Positions 23,336-35,100 of a DNA stretch of 64,000 bases are shown piece after piece. Under the pieces are notes generated by a model. It had not been told where the DNA came from. It was given only the letters and a program-made list of their open reading frames with translations, and did not search any database. The stretch covers positions 24,532,316-24,596,315 of the forward strand of contig JASEVX010000011.1 of assembly GCA_031761405.1 (NCBI GenBank). The letters are read 5' to 3'. How positions within the stretch are numbered: the stretch's first letter is position 1; every line of letters starts with the position of its first letter. Made by a program: the position numbers and the translations under genes. The stretch comes from Serripes groenlandicus. Lineage: Eukaryota > Mollusca > Bivalvia > Cardiida > Cardiidae.

Positions 23336-23554
23336 CTAAAAATACATTTAAACATCGATTGATGCTTCACAAAACATAGATAAACATATTTTAAAGAAGT
23401 TGATCAATAGTTTCACAGTATTTCAACTACAACATAAAAACCAATACAACACATGCAAACCCTTGCGTGAGACGTAACAGTCAGATGCACAGTTATGATA
23501 TTTACTCCTATGGTCTATATATATAAACATAAAGAAGTCTTCCAGTCACAATAA

Positions 23555-23744
23555 ATGACTTTAAAAATGGTAGTAATGGCTGCCCTCCTTCCTGCTCCGG
23601 GTTGCGTGGGTTAGCATTACGACCTACTGGCTGGTGTCAGGATATATCAACCAGTAGTGCTGTACTGGTTACTAACCGAGGAAACGTCGTGATATAACTG
23701 AAACATTGTTGAAAGCAGCGTAAAACACCAAAACAATCAATCCA
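23555..23744 (+). mobile_element. SINE group B, 5'-truncated, with 9-bp target duplication
   Basis: It begins inside the body (TTTAAAAATGGTAGTAATGG) and lacks the tRNA head, yet TCACAATAA repeats at 23546-23554 and 23745-23753. It therefore arrived already truncated by incomplete reverse transcription. Confidence 0.75.
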
Positions 23745-23895
23745 TCACAATAAGCACTTGATGCATGGGGTGAGTAAACATCGTTATCAGTGATGATCGT
23801 CCTGATCAAGAAGTCGTCTTTTGTTGATTCCTTGATAGGAATGTTGGGCCGTTTACAATCGCATGTCTAGTATACCAATGTCTCCCGCATTTTCC

Positions 23896-24072
23896 TTAAC
23901 CCTTTCCCACGTGCAGACGGGTTCTGACACCCCTGCGGCAGACAACTCTTGAAAAGATTGTGGCAAATGCAGAATTTGATCACAATGTTTTCATCTCTAT
24001 TTGATTATTAATCTCTCGTTTATGGAGATAATTCACGCTTTGGTCGACATGCTTTTAAAGTCGTAGCAAAGG
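23896..24072 (-). mobile_element. T1 MITE, right-truncated
   Basis: TTAACCCTTTCCCACGTGCA, CTGCGGCAGACAAC; stops after AAAGTCGTAGCAAAGG. Confidence 0.7.
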
Positions 24073-24270
24073 TTATAGTAAGTAGTAAGTAATTCTGTAT
24101 TGCTTCCTCATATGGAGAGTACTAAATGTATACAGCATAGAAGAAACATGGACTATTATTCAATAATGAGGAAACATGAAACATGAAACAAAAACATAGT
24201 ATTTCATATCATAATAAATATACATATGTGCAATGGTAGTACAACTGGATGATTGGGTGAGTCGGATAAA

Positions 24271-24310
24271 CCAAAGACCTAATAACACATTTATGTTATT
24301 AGGTCTTTGG
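24271..24310. repeat. Perfect 17-bp hairpin
   Basis: CCAAAGACCTAATAACA, six-base loop, TGTTATTAGGTCTTTGG. GGATAAAC stands on both sides (24265-24272 and 24309-24316). Confidence 0.9.
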
Positions 24311-24316
24311 ATAAAC

Positions 24317-24814
24317 GATCATAAGCTAATGCTGTGATTTGTGCTTGTATCGTGGTGTCCAATTGTAACTGCTAGTATGTATATGTGTGTATATATATAT
24401 ACATGCGTACATGCACACGTAGTTATGTACATGCATGCATTAACACATGCCCACACTTAAGTGCAATGTTTGGCTGTGCATCCTTGTCGAAAAGAAAGTC
24501 AAGGAAAGACAATGAAATGTTTATGTGATAAATCCCTACATTCAACAATGATACTGCATGATTGTGCTGTAAACGTGTATTCTAAATCACACATTTATTT
24601 CCGTCAGAATCAAGCAAAATAATATCCTTATTTAACAATTTAGTTTCTCGTTATTCATATCAAAGCTAGGCAGAGTACGCGTTAAAAATCATAATGAAAT
24701 GAACCTTTGTCCTTTTTCTTCAACGGAGGTTTTACAATCAGATTTCCAGTATTAAAAAACAGTATTCTGAAACTTCTATGATGCGCACATTACTAAGGAG
24801 CGAATAGAGACGTT
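24317..24814. other. No recognised feature
   Basis: A short TG/TA microsatellite near 24375-24405; otherwise nothing. Confidence 0.5.
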
Positions 24815-25079
24815 GGGGTGGTATTGGAGGTTTTACGCCATTTTCAACCGTTTTCAGTTATATCTAGATTAGTTTAAACTTATTTATTTTACATCGATTG
24901 CGAAACAAGCTTTAAGCTTATATTAATCACGCTCGATGTCTGCTTCCTGGTAACTTAACCAGTACTCGCGCCGTTTGTGTGGAAAAATCCCAAAGGCAGA
25001 ACCCGCTCATTACGGGGATTCGAACCCGGGACCTTTGGTACAAGAGGCCGACGCTGTACCTCTGTACCACTGTCTTCCA
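24815..25079 (-). mobile_element. SINE group D, minus orientation
   Basis: Minus-strand head GTGGTACAGAGGTACAGCG, box B GGGTTCGAATCCCCG, then AACGGCGCGAGTACTGGTTA, GACATCGAGCGTGATTAATA, and a group A-like tail (AAATGGCGTAAAACC). Its middle matches 3395-3495. Confidence 0.65.
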
Positions 25080-25245
25080 CAAACAAATATCTGGATTAAA
25101 CACTTAGCCTTGGTCCCTTGGTGCTTTACCAGTACTAGACTAGGAAATGGATGTGTGGACAAGTACACATGTCCAAGGATACTCGACCATGACAGTGAAG
25201 ACTCTGACCTGGCTGTGCATAGTCGTGAATAGTCGAACTTCGATA

Positions 25246-25501
25246 TGAGCCGAATAACGACAAAACCAGCACTCCGCGTAAAGTACCGACCCGGATTAAC
25301 CTAAGCATGCCGAACAGGCTAACCCGGACAGTCACGTTTCGCCTCCTGTGGATTTTCTGTTTCAGGAATCATTACTCTATACCTCCATCCCACTGAGACG
25401 GAATGTGTCGGCCCGGATTAGCCTGCGCGGACTGGGCAGGCTGATCTAGGTCGATACATTACGCAGAGTCCATAATGTTGGTTTTCTCGTGGAAAGGCTC
25501 A
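25246..25501 (-). mobile_element. T3 MITE, full length
   Basis: TGAGCCGAATAACGACAAAA, CTCCTGTGGATTTTCTGTTT, TGAGACGGAATGTGTCGG, hairpin GCCTGCGCGGACTGGGCAGG, right end GTGGAAAGGCTCA; TA on both sides. Confidence 0.88.
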
Positions 25502-25880
25502 TATGTATTCATTATACAAAAGATCAGCTTACATGGAACTTCCATAGGTAGGTTGTCTTGAAAAGTATCATATTGTATAGTATGTACTATTCAATCACCA
25601 TTTTAGATCATGCTTGTCAGTATCGTTTTAGTCCACCTTTTTGTTTAAACAGTTGTGCTTTATCAATGTGCCTTCCTTGATAAACGAAATATATAAGGAA
25701 GGAGAGGAACTTGCTTTTGTCAAGTCATACGAGGAAAATGTTTTAGACGTCCTTTATTTCGTTGTGAATTATGTAGTTTGCACATGGAGTATCAGAATGT
25801 GTATGTTAGTTTGATTGATTAGGCTATCGGTATCGCGAGTGTAGTGCTAGAAAACATTAATTACAAGAAGATGAATAAAT

Positions 25881-26098
25881 TTAAACCCTTTCCCACATAC
25901 AGACGCCGTTTGACGTCTCTGCAGCATACGACTTTTGAAAATATTAAAAAATGAAGAAATTGTTCATGTTGAGAAATATCTTCCCTTGACACTACGTTTT
26001 CAACTATATCAAATAATTAACAAATTGGCTTCCATATTTTTGCTGAGATTATTTCAATGTCGTGAGCTACAAAGTTACTGTATGGGGGAAATGATTAA
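25881..26098 (-). mobile_element. T1 MITE, diverged copy
   Basis: TTAAACCCTTTCCCACATAC to TGTATGGGGGAAATGATTAA. Confidence 0.78.
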
Positions 26099-26124
26099 GA
26101 AAATAGCCAGCATGTTTGCATCAA

Positions 26125-26286
26125 TTTTCCGTGAAAAAACTAACATTGTGGACTCTGCGTAAAGTATCGACCCGGATCAGCCTTACCATGCCGCGCAGGC
26201 TAATCCGGTTGGACACGGATATTCTGTTCCAAGAATTGGTACCTGTATTCCCCTGAGACGGAATGTGTCGGCCCCGATCAGCGCAG
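26125..26286 (-). mobile_element. T3 MITE, right part missing
   Basis: TTTCCGTGAAAAAACTAACA, ATGCCGCGCAGGCTAATCCG, TGAGACGGAATGTGTCGGCC; truncated by a T1 fragment. Confidence 0.7.
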
Positions 26287-26369
26287 TTTCTCCTGTTGTT
26301 ACAATGTTTTCAAAAGTCGTCTGCTGCAGAGGCGTTAACAAGTGTCTGTACGTGGGAGAAAAGGCTTAA
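26287..26369 (+). mobile_element. T1 MITE, right fragment
   Basis: TTACAATGTTTTCAAAAGTC, GTCTGCTGCAGAGGCGTTAA, end AGGCTTAA. It cuts off the T3 copy on its left. Confidence 0.65.
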
Positions 26370-26564
26370 CGGGATACGAATCTAGTACGAGATACCCCGC
26401 TCTACACTGCCCACTGTCATACACATAATGTCCTTTATTGCCATCGTCATGGACACCTTCCGACATACAACATATATGCCGTAAACTGTTTCTAAAGCTT
26501 TTATGCACCACACATAAGAAAAAAGTATATGAATGTAAGCATACAAATGGGGAAAGATTTGAAA

Positions 26565-26790
26565 AATTGTGGCAAAAGGATTGATTGTTTGATATGTGCA
26601 ATTTCACCTTTTGTAACAGAAAACATCCAGGTACAATGTCCGTAGTGCCATCCCTGAACCCATTCCCACCACGTACAACAAATCTGCAGCAACTTGTTGA
26701 TCATTTTAAGTAATTTCTCCATTTGTCAATTTTTAAAAAGTCGTTTACTGCAGGTGTGTAAAATTGCGTCTGCATGTTGTAAAGGGCCAA
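26565..26790. mobile_element. T1-like degenerate remnant
   Basis: GAAAAATTGTGGCAAAAGGA and the complementary AATTTCACCTTTTGTAAC arm are visible; the ends are blurred. Confidence 0.4.
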
Positions 26791-27671
26791 TGCGATACGG
26801 GTGTGAGACCAAAAGTCACAAGTCCAACCCAATTTCTTGCCGCAATTTACATCTGACTTTCATTATTCATCTCAGTGAAGTCGAACAGTGAAGAGTTTGA
26901 TGAGATTGCGCCGATCACAGTCTCACCTACGTCGGTGTTGTTCTCGTGATCAACACGACCCTGTATACGCTTGATATAGGTCAGCCGGGTCTGGGGCACT
27001 AATTGCATCTCCATTTTGGCATCACCAAACGGGGGTTATACATTTAAATATTTTGCTTACCATTTTAGTGTTTCACCATTATTTATACAATGAAGTTTGG
27101 GATCCTCAACAAACAATGCGGCGGACAGTGAAAGCTCAGGAAAGACTGCGTACGCACAGACTTACATGGGTCGTCAATGTATGCTGATATAACACGACTG
27201 TTTTTTGTTGCCAAGTATTTTCTCTTCCTTAAAATGAGCGATCAAAAGGGGAACATCACTCAAAAGTGCTGTCTGTATATATGTATAAATTATGATGTAT
27301 TACGGGCCGGTGCCCTAAATTGCGAAATAAATATATTGTATCTTGTTATAACAAGACCCTCTAATCGGCTGACGCGACTTATATTTCATAAAGATCATTG
27401 GTTGCCGATCTCTCGGACATGTTCTCCTAGAATATTGATATCCTACTATATCGTAACATAAAGAAAGAAAGAACGCTGCAAGATAATGGATTGCTGTGCT
27501 TAAGAATGTGAACGAAACATGGAATTTACTTCCTTATCCACAATATGCAAACGTCATGCCTTGATAGAGGGGTTTTTGAAATTGATTGCAATTGCTATCA
27601 ATTTACGTCTAGCCGCGATATTTCAATCGGTCTTGAGTTCAAATCCGACCTTGGCAAACATTATTTTCCAA
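26791..27671. other. No confirmed feature
   Basis: The frame at 27177-27461 contains RLIFHKDHWLPIS, faintly like the HWLPI region of LINE proteins, but too short to call. Confidence 0.35.
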
Positions 27672-27875
27672 TAATAAACGCATCTGCAGCAGCCGACTTT
27701 TGAAAACATTGTGACAAAAGGAGAAATTGCTCAAATCGAGCAATTTCTTCTTTTGCCACACAATTTTCAACTTTTTTCAATAATCTTACCTACAATTATG
27801 GAGATTTTCAATATTTTAGAGTAGATATTTTTAAAGTCGTCTGCTGCAGATTTGTTGTATGTGGGAAAGGGTTAA
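27672..27875 (-). mobile_element. T1 MITE, left end missing
   Basis: CGCATCTGCAGCAGCCGACT, hairpin ATTGCTCAAATCGAGCAATT, end TGTATGTGGGAAAGGGTTAA. Confidence 0.82.
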
Positions 27876-27877
27876 CA

Positions 27878-28022
27878 GAAGTCAATACGACACGCGACAT
27901 GCGTTTGTCTTCCATCGATAGACTGATGAGTCAAAGAAGGAAACAAAATTCTAGTGAACTGTTCGCCTTGATACAACTGAACTGTACTGTTGAAAACGGT
28001 CTTTAAACTTCAGTCAATTAAT
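27878..28022 (+). mobile_element. SINE group A-like remnant
   Basis: AAGTCAATACGACACGCGAC to GTGAACTGTTCGCCTTGATA and AAACGGTCTTTAAACTTCAG. It is strongly decayed and lies between a T1 and a group B SINE. Confidence 0.5.
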
Positions 28023-28095
28023 AACGATCAACGTTCTTGGTTGTATCGACAAGTGTTTTAGATAATCGCTTCCAGACTGCTCATACGAGGACCAC

Positions 28096-28350
28096 CGCCT
28101 TTGTGGTGTAGGTGGCAGAGTGCCCGTCTCGGTTGCGGGTTCAATCCCGGCCCGGTCATACCAAATACTTTATAAATGGTAGGTATGGCTTTCCCTCCTT
28201 GCGGGGGCTCAGGGTTGTGGGGTTAGCATTACGACCGACTCGCTGGTGTCAGGATAAATGCACCAGTAACACTGGTCACTAACCCAGGAAACGCCGTGAT
28301 ATAACTGAAAACTTGTTGGCATCGGAGTTAAACACAATGCAACCAAACAA
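28096..28350 (+). mobile_element. SINE group B
   Basis: Head with GGTGGTGTAGGTGGCAGAGT and box B GGGTTCAATCCCGG, the CTGGTGTCAGGATAAATG block, and GCCGTGATATAACTGAAAAC before a diverged tail. Confidence 0.75.
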
Positions 28351-28448
28351 GTTCATACCATGAATCTCATACATCGCAGCGGCCAAAGTTCCGAACATCT
28401 TTGAATGTGTGTGGTCCTAGTGTACCAATCATTGCTGCATTTACTGAA

Positions 28449-28738
28449 TGAACCCTTGCCAACATACAGCAAATGTGCGGCCAATCTCATTAAAATCATC
28501 TCCTATTAACGCTAAGCATACATTTGGTCAGATCGTGTACTTTAGTCCGATTGATGTGCAGCAGTCGATATTGAAACCTTTTCCATAAATGAAAGAACAT
28601 TTATTGGATAAAGTTGAATTTTTGTTTAGCAAAAATGAGACATCGCGCGTTATGATCCATTTCTCATTTTGCCAAGATTTATTCAAAGTGATTCAGCTGC
28701 GGCGTTAGAAAGCTTCGGAGCGTGGGTAAAAGGGTTGA
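28449..28738. mobile_element. T1-like degenerate copy
   Basis: AACCCTTGCCAACATACAGC at one end and GTGGGTAAAAGGGTTGA at the other, with little recognisable between. Confidence 0.45.
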
Positions 28739-28928
28739 TACTATTTTGGGATAGAAAAACTAAACAGAGACACTGTTATTTAGTGATTTTTAAACTTTTC
28801 TTTTATTATCAATAACAACGATCACCCGTTTTGGGAGACATTTCATTATGATGGTATCATCACATAACAAACATATAAAACTCATATAAAACCCAAGCAC
28901 TGTGCTATTGCCGTCCCGTAATTAAAAC

Positions 28929-29146
28929 TTAAAACCCTCTCAGCGCCGAATTGTGTATAGTAAACTCTTCCATGTTCAAACTCGGACGACTCTATTTTCA
29001 TGTTATAGGATTTTTGAAATATTTTTTATAACTCACAGCCAAACAATGCAGATTTCAGGTGAGACAGATCGTTAATGAGCTGACTCACCTGAAATCTGTA
29101 TTGTTTGCAAAAAGCTCAATATTGCCTCTGGCACTGAAAGAGTTAA
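28929..29146 (-). mobile_element. T2 MITE, reverse orientation
   Basis: TTAAAACCCTCTCAGCGCCG, then GGACGACTC; centre CAGATCGTTAATGAGCTGAC; end CACTGAAAGAGTTAA. Confidence 0.82.
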
Positions 29147-30042
29147 TTCGACCTTTTTTTACTCTTCTCTATAAGTTTTGACAATGTCTATGTGTTTTAC
29201 ACGTGCACATATAACATGCATTATGGTAAAATAATGATTTTCTTCATAAATTTCAAATACATGTAAGAACCAGATTTTGTAATATTGGGGGGGTAAAACA
29301 TCTATCTCCCTCATTATTTGACATTTGATAGACCAAAAGATGTCGCTAAATATCGATACATCATATCAATTGAAGACCAAGTAACCCACGCTGTTTTCAG
29401 TGTCAACGGGTTATTACATTTTAATAATGTAATAATTTTATGACAACGTGTTAAAATTGTTAATCAGATGAGTTCATCTGGGTCATCTAGGTGGTATATA
29501 CCGCGATGTAGAAGTCAGATAAAAAGTAGCTTCATTTCCAAACAGACGTATAAACATATTGAAGCAAGATGCAGTTATGTCTTTTTGGAAATCAACATGT
29601 GATAATGGCGCCCCCAGCAAAAAATATCCTTCAACTTAATTCCGTTGCAACATCATTACCCTTTTTTCCAACATGCAGACGCCTTTTTGGCACTGCTGCA
29701 GTAGACGGATGGGAAAGAGTTGTGCCAAATGGAGAAATGTCTACATTTGCCACAATGTTTTCTACTCCATTCAAGTAATATACGTTATTGTCTGATGTTG
29801 ATACGTTGATGTTGTAGGTTGGAAACAGTTTAATGTATTTCAATTGTTGGTCCAATGAGAAACATCTTCTGTCTATCAAAGTGGAATCGAGGCATGTATC
29901 ACCCACCTTAAGGCAAACAGTGAACGGTTACAAGAGAGTGTACGAATACACAGTCTCTCGCGTGTCTTCACTGTACTGCATGCATTATAACAGAGCTATA
30001 GATAATGGGCACTTTTCATGTTCTAAAATCCTTATTCGACAC
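29147..30042. other. Mostly unique DNA left of the HES-like gene
   Basis: Contains one diverged T1 (29656-29833). No coding signature. Confidence 0.45.
29656..29833 (-). mobile_element. T1 MITE, diverged
   Basis: TTACCCTTTTTTCCAACATG, CACTGCTGCAGTAGACGGAT, TGCCACAATGTTTTCTACTC, end GGAAACAGTTTAA. Confidence 0.65.
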
Positions 30043-30091
30043 CCAAACCCTATGTTGTGGGTACTCAAAAGAATCGCAACATAGGGTTTGG
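30043..30091. repeat. 15-bp inverted repeat downstream of the HES-like gene
   Basis: CCAAACCCTATGTTG and CAACATAGGGTTTGG with a 19-base loop. Outside a mismatched stretch, CTTAT/ATAAG pair again. Confidence 0.85.
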
Positions 30092-30558
30092 TTAAGTGAT
30101 AAGATAGATATTTAAGCTATTGTGTGGAAAAGATCAGTGAATTCCCCCTTATCTAGTCCTCTGTTACATGTATTATGTTTTAAAAAGGCACGTGCAAAAG
30201 ACATTATAAAAATTGGAAGTTTTAACAGTTATTAACTGCTATGTCACATACATAAAAAAAATATTTATCTTTATCATAAAGGATGGGAAGCACTGTATTA
30301 ATGACATAAAATCACAATTGTGATAACGCACTATAACCCTTAACATTAATTCCGAAGATTTGTAAAAAAAATAATCTTGTAACGATGCACTAATGAAGGG
30401 GATATTTGTTTTACAAAAATATATATTTCATTATATAACTTCATCAGATAGCAAGACAACTGATAGCAGAAAAGATGTTGCAAGTACATCACTGCAAAAT
30501 AATTAAAAACCAGCATAATACGCTTCAAGTTCAAGACAATTACTAAAGTAGAAGGTAC

Positions 30559-31226
30559 TTTAATATGCATTGACCCATGAAAGTATTTATGAGTCTTGTT
30601 TCTTCAACTTGACGCCAATTTTATCAATGTTATTATACTGTTGCTTCAGGTGGCATTTAAATGATTTTTTATGGATTCACCCCTGACCTCAAAACCATTA
30701 GTTTAACAGTATTTAAAAGTTGGATTATTTCGAATAACGTTATGCCATGTTCGTTTAAGATTAAAGGCGAATGCGACAAAATGCAACAAAGTACACTGTG
30801 TTTGAATCGTTAATGCAATGTATGGAAGACTTGGAAGTAAAAGAGTATGCCGGTTTCCCATCCGAATTAAATCTTTAACAATTTTCATTAATATGCTTCT
30901 AAACCAGCCAGTGAATATTGATTAAATTGCGTACTCTCGTGAAGAATAAAAAAAATATAAAAGCAGTATCAACAGAATAGCTTTGAACAATAGAAAGATA
31001 GTAAGGCACTGTGAAAGGTAACACGATCATCATTATATCAAAATAGTTACGTGTTTATCATTTAACATTACTACCACTCTCTCCCTTTCTCTCACTTAGT
31101 CCATATAATGTATTGAAATTGGAAGACAATATGACATTGTCAAATGAAGTATGAATATGAAAATGTTAAAACATAAATGAATGATAACAATGTAATTGTC
31201 AAATAGCTAGTATACACTGTACATGT
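30559..31226 (-). other. Probable 3' UTR of the HES-like gene
   Basis: No AATAAA is visible on the minus strand in the kilobase below the stop. ATTAAA at 30559-30564 is the best poly(A) signal, giving a UTR of roughly 0.65 kb. Four ATTTA pentamers are present (minus-strand reading near 31172, 30912, 30864 and 30658). AU-rich elements would fit the short half-life known for HES messages; this is inference. Confidence 0.4.
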
Positions 31227-32129
31227 TTACCATGGTCGCCAAACATCTTCAACCTTTAACGGACTCGGGGTCCTGCCACAGTTGAGGGCGATACCATGCA
31301 TGTGAAGGTCAAGGTTCGTTTTCATGTACGCCATTTCTGATGATGATGGCGAGCATGATGGTGATGAATTGTTTGAACTGTCAGAGAATGAAGAAGACAC
31401 TTGTGTGAACGCCGATGTGTCATACGACTTGAGGCTTGCCTTCGTTCTTGGTGGTGTGTTGGTTGGGTATGGTGCACACGATACTGACTTTTGTGCCGGT
31501 GGCGACGACGTCTGAACAGATTGTGGTGGTAGATTTTGGGTTTGGCCGAGGTACACGGCTACTGCCGCAGCGTTTGGTGATGATGAAGTTGGGACAATGT
31601 GAAATGAACCCGAAAACTGGGTACCATTGCTGCCGACCAATCGCTGTTGCGCTTGCTGACCTTGATGCTGATGTGTCAATGTCAACGATTGGTTGTTATG
31701 TCCGTGATTGTACACATTTGGAATGTTTTGTACTTGTTGTTGTATAACTAACGGGGATGTCTGAACACCCGCGGGCATTAACAAACACCCATTTTGAACT
31801 GAAGCGAGCCCTTGATTTAATTGATGAGGTATTTGAACGTTCAATGGTTGGGCACATTGTTGCTGTTCTACAGCCGGAGTATGTATTTGGGTAACGGCGT
31901 TACCAAGGTGATTCACGAGTCTTCCTCGGACATCTTCGTCAATGTTTTGAACGGAACTCAAGTATCGCATAACTTCGTTGGCACACTCGGTAAACCCCGC
32001 CTTATACTTCGTCACAACGGAAGGGTCATGTGACATTGCGTGGGAGACCTGTTGTCTCTGTAGTTGACGCAGGTGTTTCACGGTCATCTCTAAAATGTCT
32101 GCCTTCTCTAGCTTTGAATACTGGTTTGT
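31227..32129 (-). CDS. HES-like gene, coding exon 3 (helix 2, Orange domain, WRPW)
   Basis: Acceptor TATATTTTCAG precedes 32129. The exon reads [20 protein letters not shown], then the Orange domain ([17 protein letters not shown]), a Gln-rich stretch and a Ser-rich stretch. It ends WRPW followed by TAA at 31227-31229. Confidence 0.97.
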   Translation of the reverse strand, partial: TNQYSKLEKADILEMTVKHLRQLQRQQVSHAMSHDPSVVTKYKAGFTECANEVMRYLSSVQNIDEDVRGRLVNHLGNAVTQIHTPAVEQQQCAQPLNVQIPHQLNQGLASVQNGCLLMPAGVQTSPLVIQQQVQNIPNVYNHGHNNQSLTLTHQHQGQQAQQRLVGSNGTQFSGSFHIVPTSSSPNAAAVAVYLGQTQNLPPQSVQTSSPPAQKSVSCAPYPTNTPPRTKASLKSYDTSAFTQVSSSFSDSSNNSSPSCSPSSSEMAYMKTNLDLHMHGIALNCGRTPSPLKVEDVWRPW

Positions 32130-35100
32130 CTGAAAATATAAAATATAGACACATGAGTATTGTTGGCAAGAAAAAGTTAGTACAATCCCAATACCTTCTT
32201 TGCTTAATCAAAACAATTTTGACTTTGCAAGCTTATAATATTATGGTTTTCAGCTATTTTTTCAATTGTTGTATGAAGTATTTTGACGTTGATGATTTTT
32301 ATGAATGGACTGTTAACATGAATCAGTTTATCAGTTCTACACAGAAAACAATGGTTTCCTCACATGAATGAGATTATCATTATCTGAAGTTAGAAAAATG
32401 GACCATATTCCCACACATGTGATCGTTCTGTATGATTTGATAACAAAAAAGGCGTAACTATATCTTTCTTATATGTGTACGTAGGCCAATGTGGAATCCG
32501 TCCACTATTGTGTTCCCAGACAATGTTATAGGTACGGAACCAAAGTACTTCCTATTATTGTGCTTATGAGGTCTAGATACTACGTTTATACAACTGATTA
32601 TCTTATCTTAAACTATGTTATATATATACTCGTATATCACCCAAAGTGACCCATAGTACATCTACAGCTTTTGTTACGTTCTCCCATTGTTTTGTTATCT
32701 TTCATTGTTCTTTGACTGTTGTCTTGGATGTGTCATTTGTGTTAGTAAATCAAAATATCTTTACTGACAAGTATGGGACTTTTTTTAGCTTTGAATTGTG
32801 GAAAGAAAAAAATATTTCTTTAATTTATTTATGATGAATGTGAGAGTTTGTGAAAGTTACACAGTGTTGTATGTCATTTGTTGAAACTATCACCGAAAAA
32901 GTAGATTGTTTTGGAAACAAAATTATAATTTTACCATAAGCAATAAATAACTCAAGTCACAATCTGTCTTTATACCATGGACCTTTGTCAAAAGGTGTTC
33001 TGATAACCATTTGAAAATAACCTATTTTGGGGCTATTTTAGAAAGACTAGTTGTTATTCAATCCCAGTCCAGATCTTATCTATGCACACGAGTCAATTAT
33101 CTATATTTTCAACCTTCATTAATCACGTACAGCCCAGCTCGTGGGAAAATCTAGCCCGATCTCTCGCGAGAAGACACCGTGACGTGATCTCTGACCCCAC
33201 TTATCAGCTGCGGTTATCTTTACTTAAACCGCTAAAATGTTTCAATATTTATTCTATACCCAAAGTTACACATATTTTATAGTTTAGATTTAGGGAAAAA
33301 AGGTGAAAAAACGTAGAAATGAAAGGACATTAATCCGTGGTGGAGATTAAGTTCACTGTCTAATAATTATCCAAGTTTGCTCAAAAGATTTGAAATAAAA
33401 GTTGAGTTTAAAAGTTCACTGATTGAGGTAAAGGGTTGGACTCTTACAGTATACTTCACCCTATCACCCTTCCTAAATGCCGTAGGTCTTGTTTAAAACA
33501 TGAACGCACCTCTCAGTAAAATAAACACCACATTAAACGTGTGGAACTGCTTTGTTACTGTTCTCTCCTGTCATAAACATTTTTTTAATAATAATGAAAC
33601 AAAATATGGAGGAGGCATTTATTAATCTTGTTAGGTTTCTTTTAAGTGTTTAACTGCATTCTTTTGCAAGGATTTTGCTGTGACCGAGCAAGTTCAATTT
33701 AAAAAAAAAATATAAACTTTTTTTTGTTAGAATCTTACTAAAAAGCGTTCCGACAGTTGAACTAAAAAATAACTCCTACGGCTACAAACTCTTTAAATAT
33801 CACTAGACAATACATATAAAAGGTGAAGCATGTGTTTTAAAAGTAAAAGGTCGGCTCGTTAAGATAATTGGTAAGATAGCCACTTGTTGAACTGCCACAG
33901 AACAGAAAGTCGCGTGAGAGTTTAGACCCGTGGGAAAACTTCGCAAAACAATAAGTCAAAAGGCAATTAAATGTAATGAGTGTTAATCACGACACAAGTG
34001 GTTCTCACGAGACCAACTTTCGGACCTCTACTCATTCACCTCATCCTTTTCCAACATGCAGGCTCAATTTGTCACGTATACCATTACCTACATTGTGTCT
34101 GTTTTTAAACAGTGTGACAAAATGAGTAATTTCTCAAGAGTGTCGATTTGTTTAGTTTTTCAAATTCAACTGCTTCACATTTGTTGTGTGTGAGGGAAGG
34201 ATATTCCGAGTATTCACCTCATTAATAAAACACTTCCAAATAAATTGAAATTCTTTCTAAACATACACATTGTGATAAATTGACTAAGTTTTCACTCTCT
34301 AAAAGCATGCATTATTAATCATGATATAACTAGTGTGACCATACTTTCAATAGCACAGATTGTGTATAGTATTAGTGTACTGTGATGGTACCAATACCAA
34401 GGAAGAGAACCCTAACAGATATACTTACATCCTTTCTCATAGCTTGAAGTACCAAGGTTTTCAGTTGGGTTAAACAGCTGTTGATTCTAGCTCGTCGTTT
34501 CTTTTCCATGTAAGGCTTATTACTCTGGAATACAAGAAAAACAGAAATAAAAATAAAAGTACAATGTATGTACATGCATTAAGGTACATGGTCATTACCA
34601 TTCATTTAGTTCAGTTTCATTTTTTGGCTCTAATATCAAATTGGATTTAAATATAATTAAATATTGCAATAAATACCATCTAAGATCTAAGATGGTATCT
34701 TGGATATAATCCATACACTATGGATAATACTGTTACATTTTATGTTGCAAGTATGAATCATGACAAAAGATATAAGCATGAACAATTCACAGTTCATGAA
34801 ATTGATTGACAAAAAGTTTCTTCCCCATTGGCCGTAAGGAATACGTCTCGAAGATGGCTATCCTTAATTGGATAAGGGAATATTCGATATAATTAATTGT
34901 TATAGTAAATTAGTAGCTGCCGTAATGAATGATTAAATGACAACTTGGAAAAGGTTTGATAAAAAGATCGATTATTTATTAGTAGCTGTAAAGCCTGTTG
35001 AAGTTGCTTTAGGCCATTACTTTCCTTTGAAATCTAAAGTAGCAAAATATAGCCTCAGGACTTTGAACGATGGTTTGCCAGAGTAAGAAACATGTATATG

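Larger units (their letters stand above)
32130..34428 (-). other. Intron 2 of the HES-like gene
   Basis: Intron of 2299 bp with GTAAGTAT donor and TTTTCAG acceptor. It is mostly unique AT-rich DNA with two CGTGGGAA motifs and a degenerate T1-like remnant at about 34044-34205. No exon-like open frame was found. Confidence 0.8.

Noticed and set aside
27177..27461. Possible LINE protein fragment with HWLPIS
   Set aside because: Only a few residues agree with the known motif, and no neighbouring RT domain exists; not enough to call.
31324..31747. Open frames on the plus strand opposite HES exon 3 (63 and 103 aa)
   Set aside because: They are antisense shadows of the Gln/Ser-rich coding sequence.
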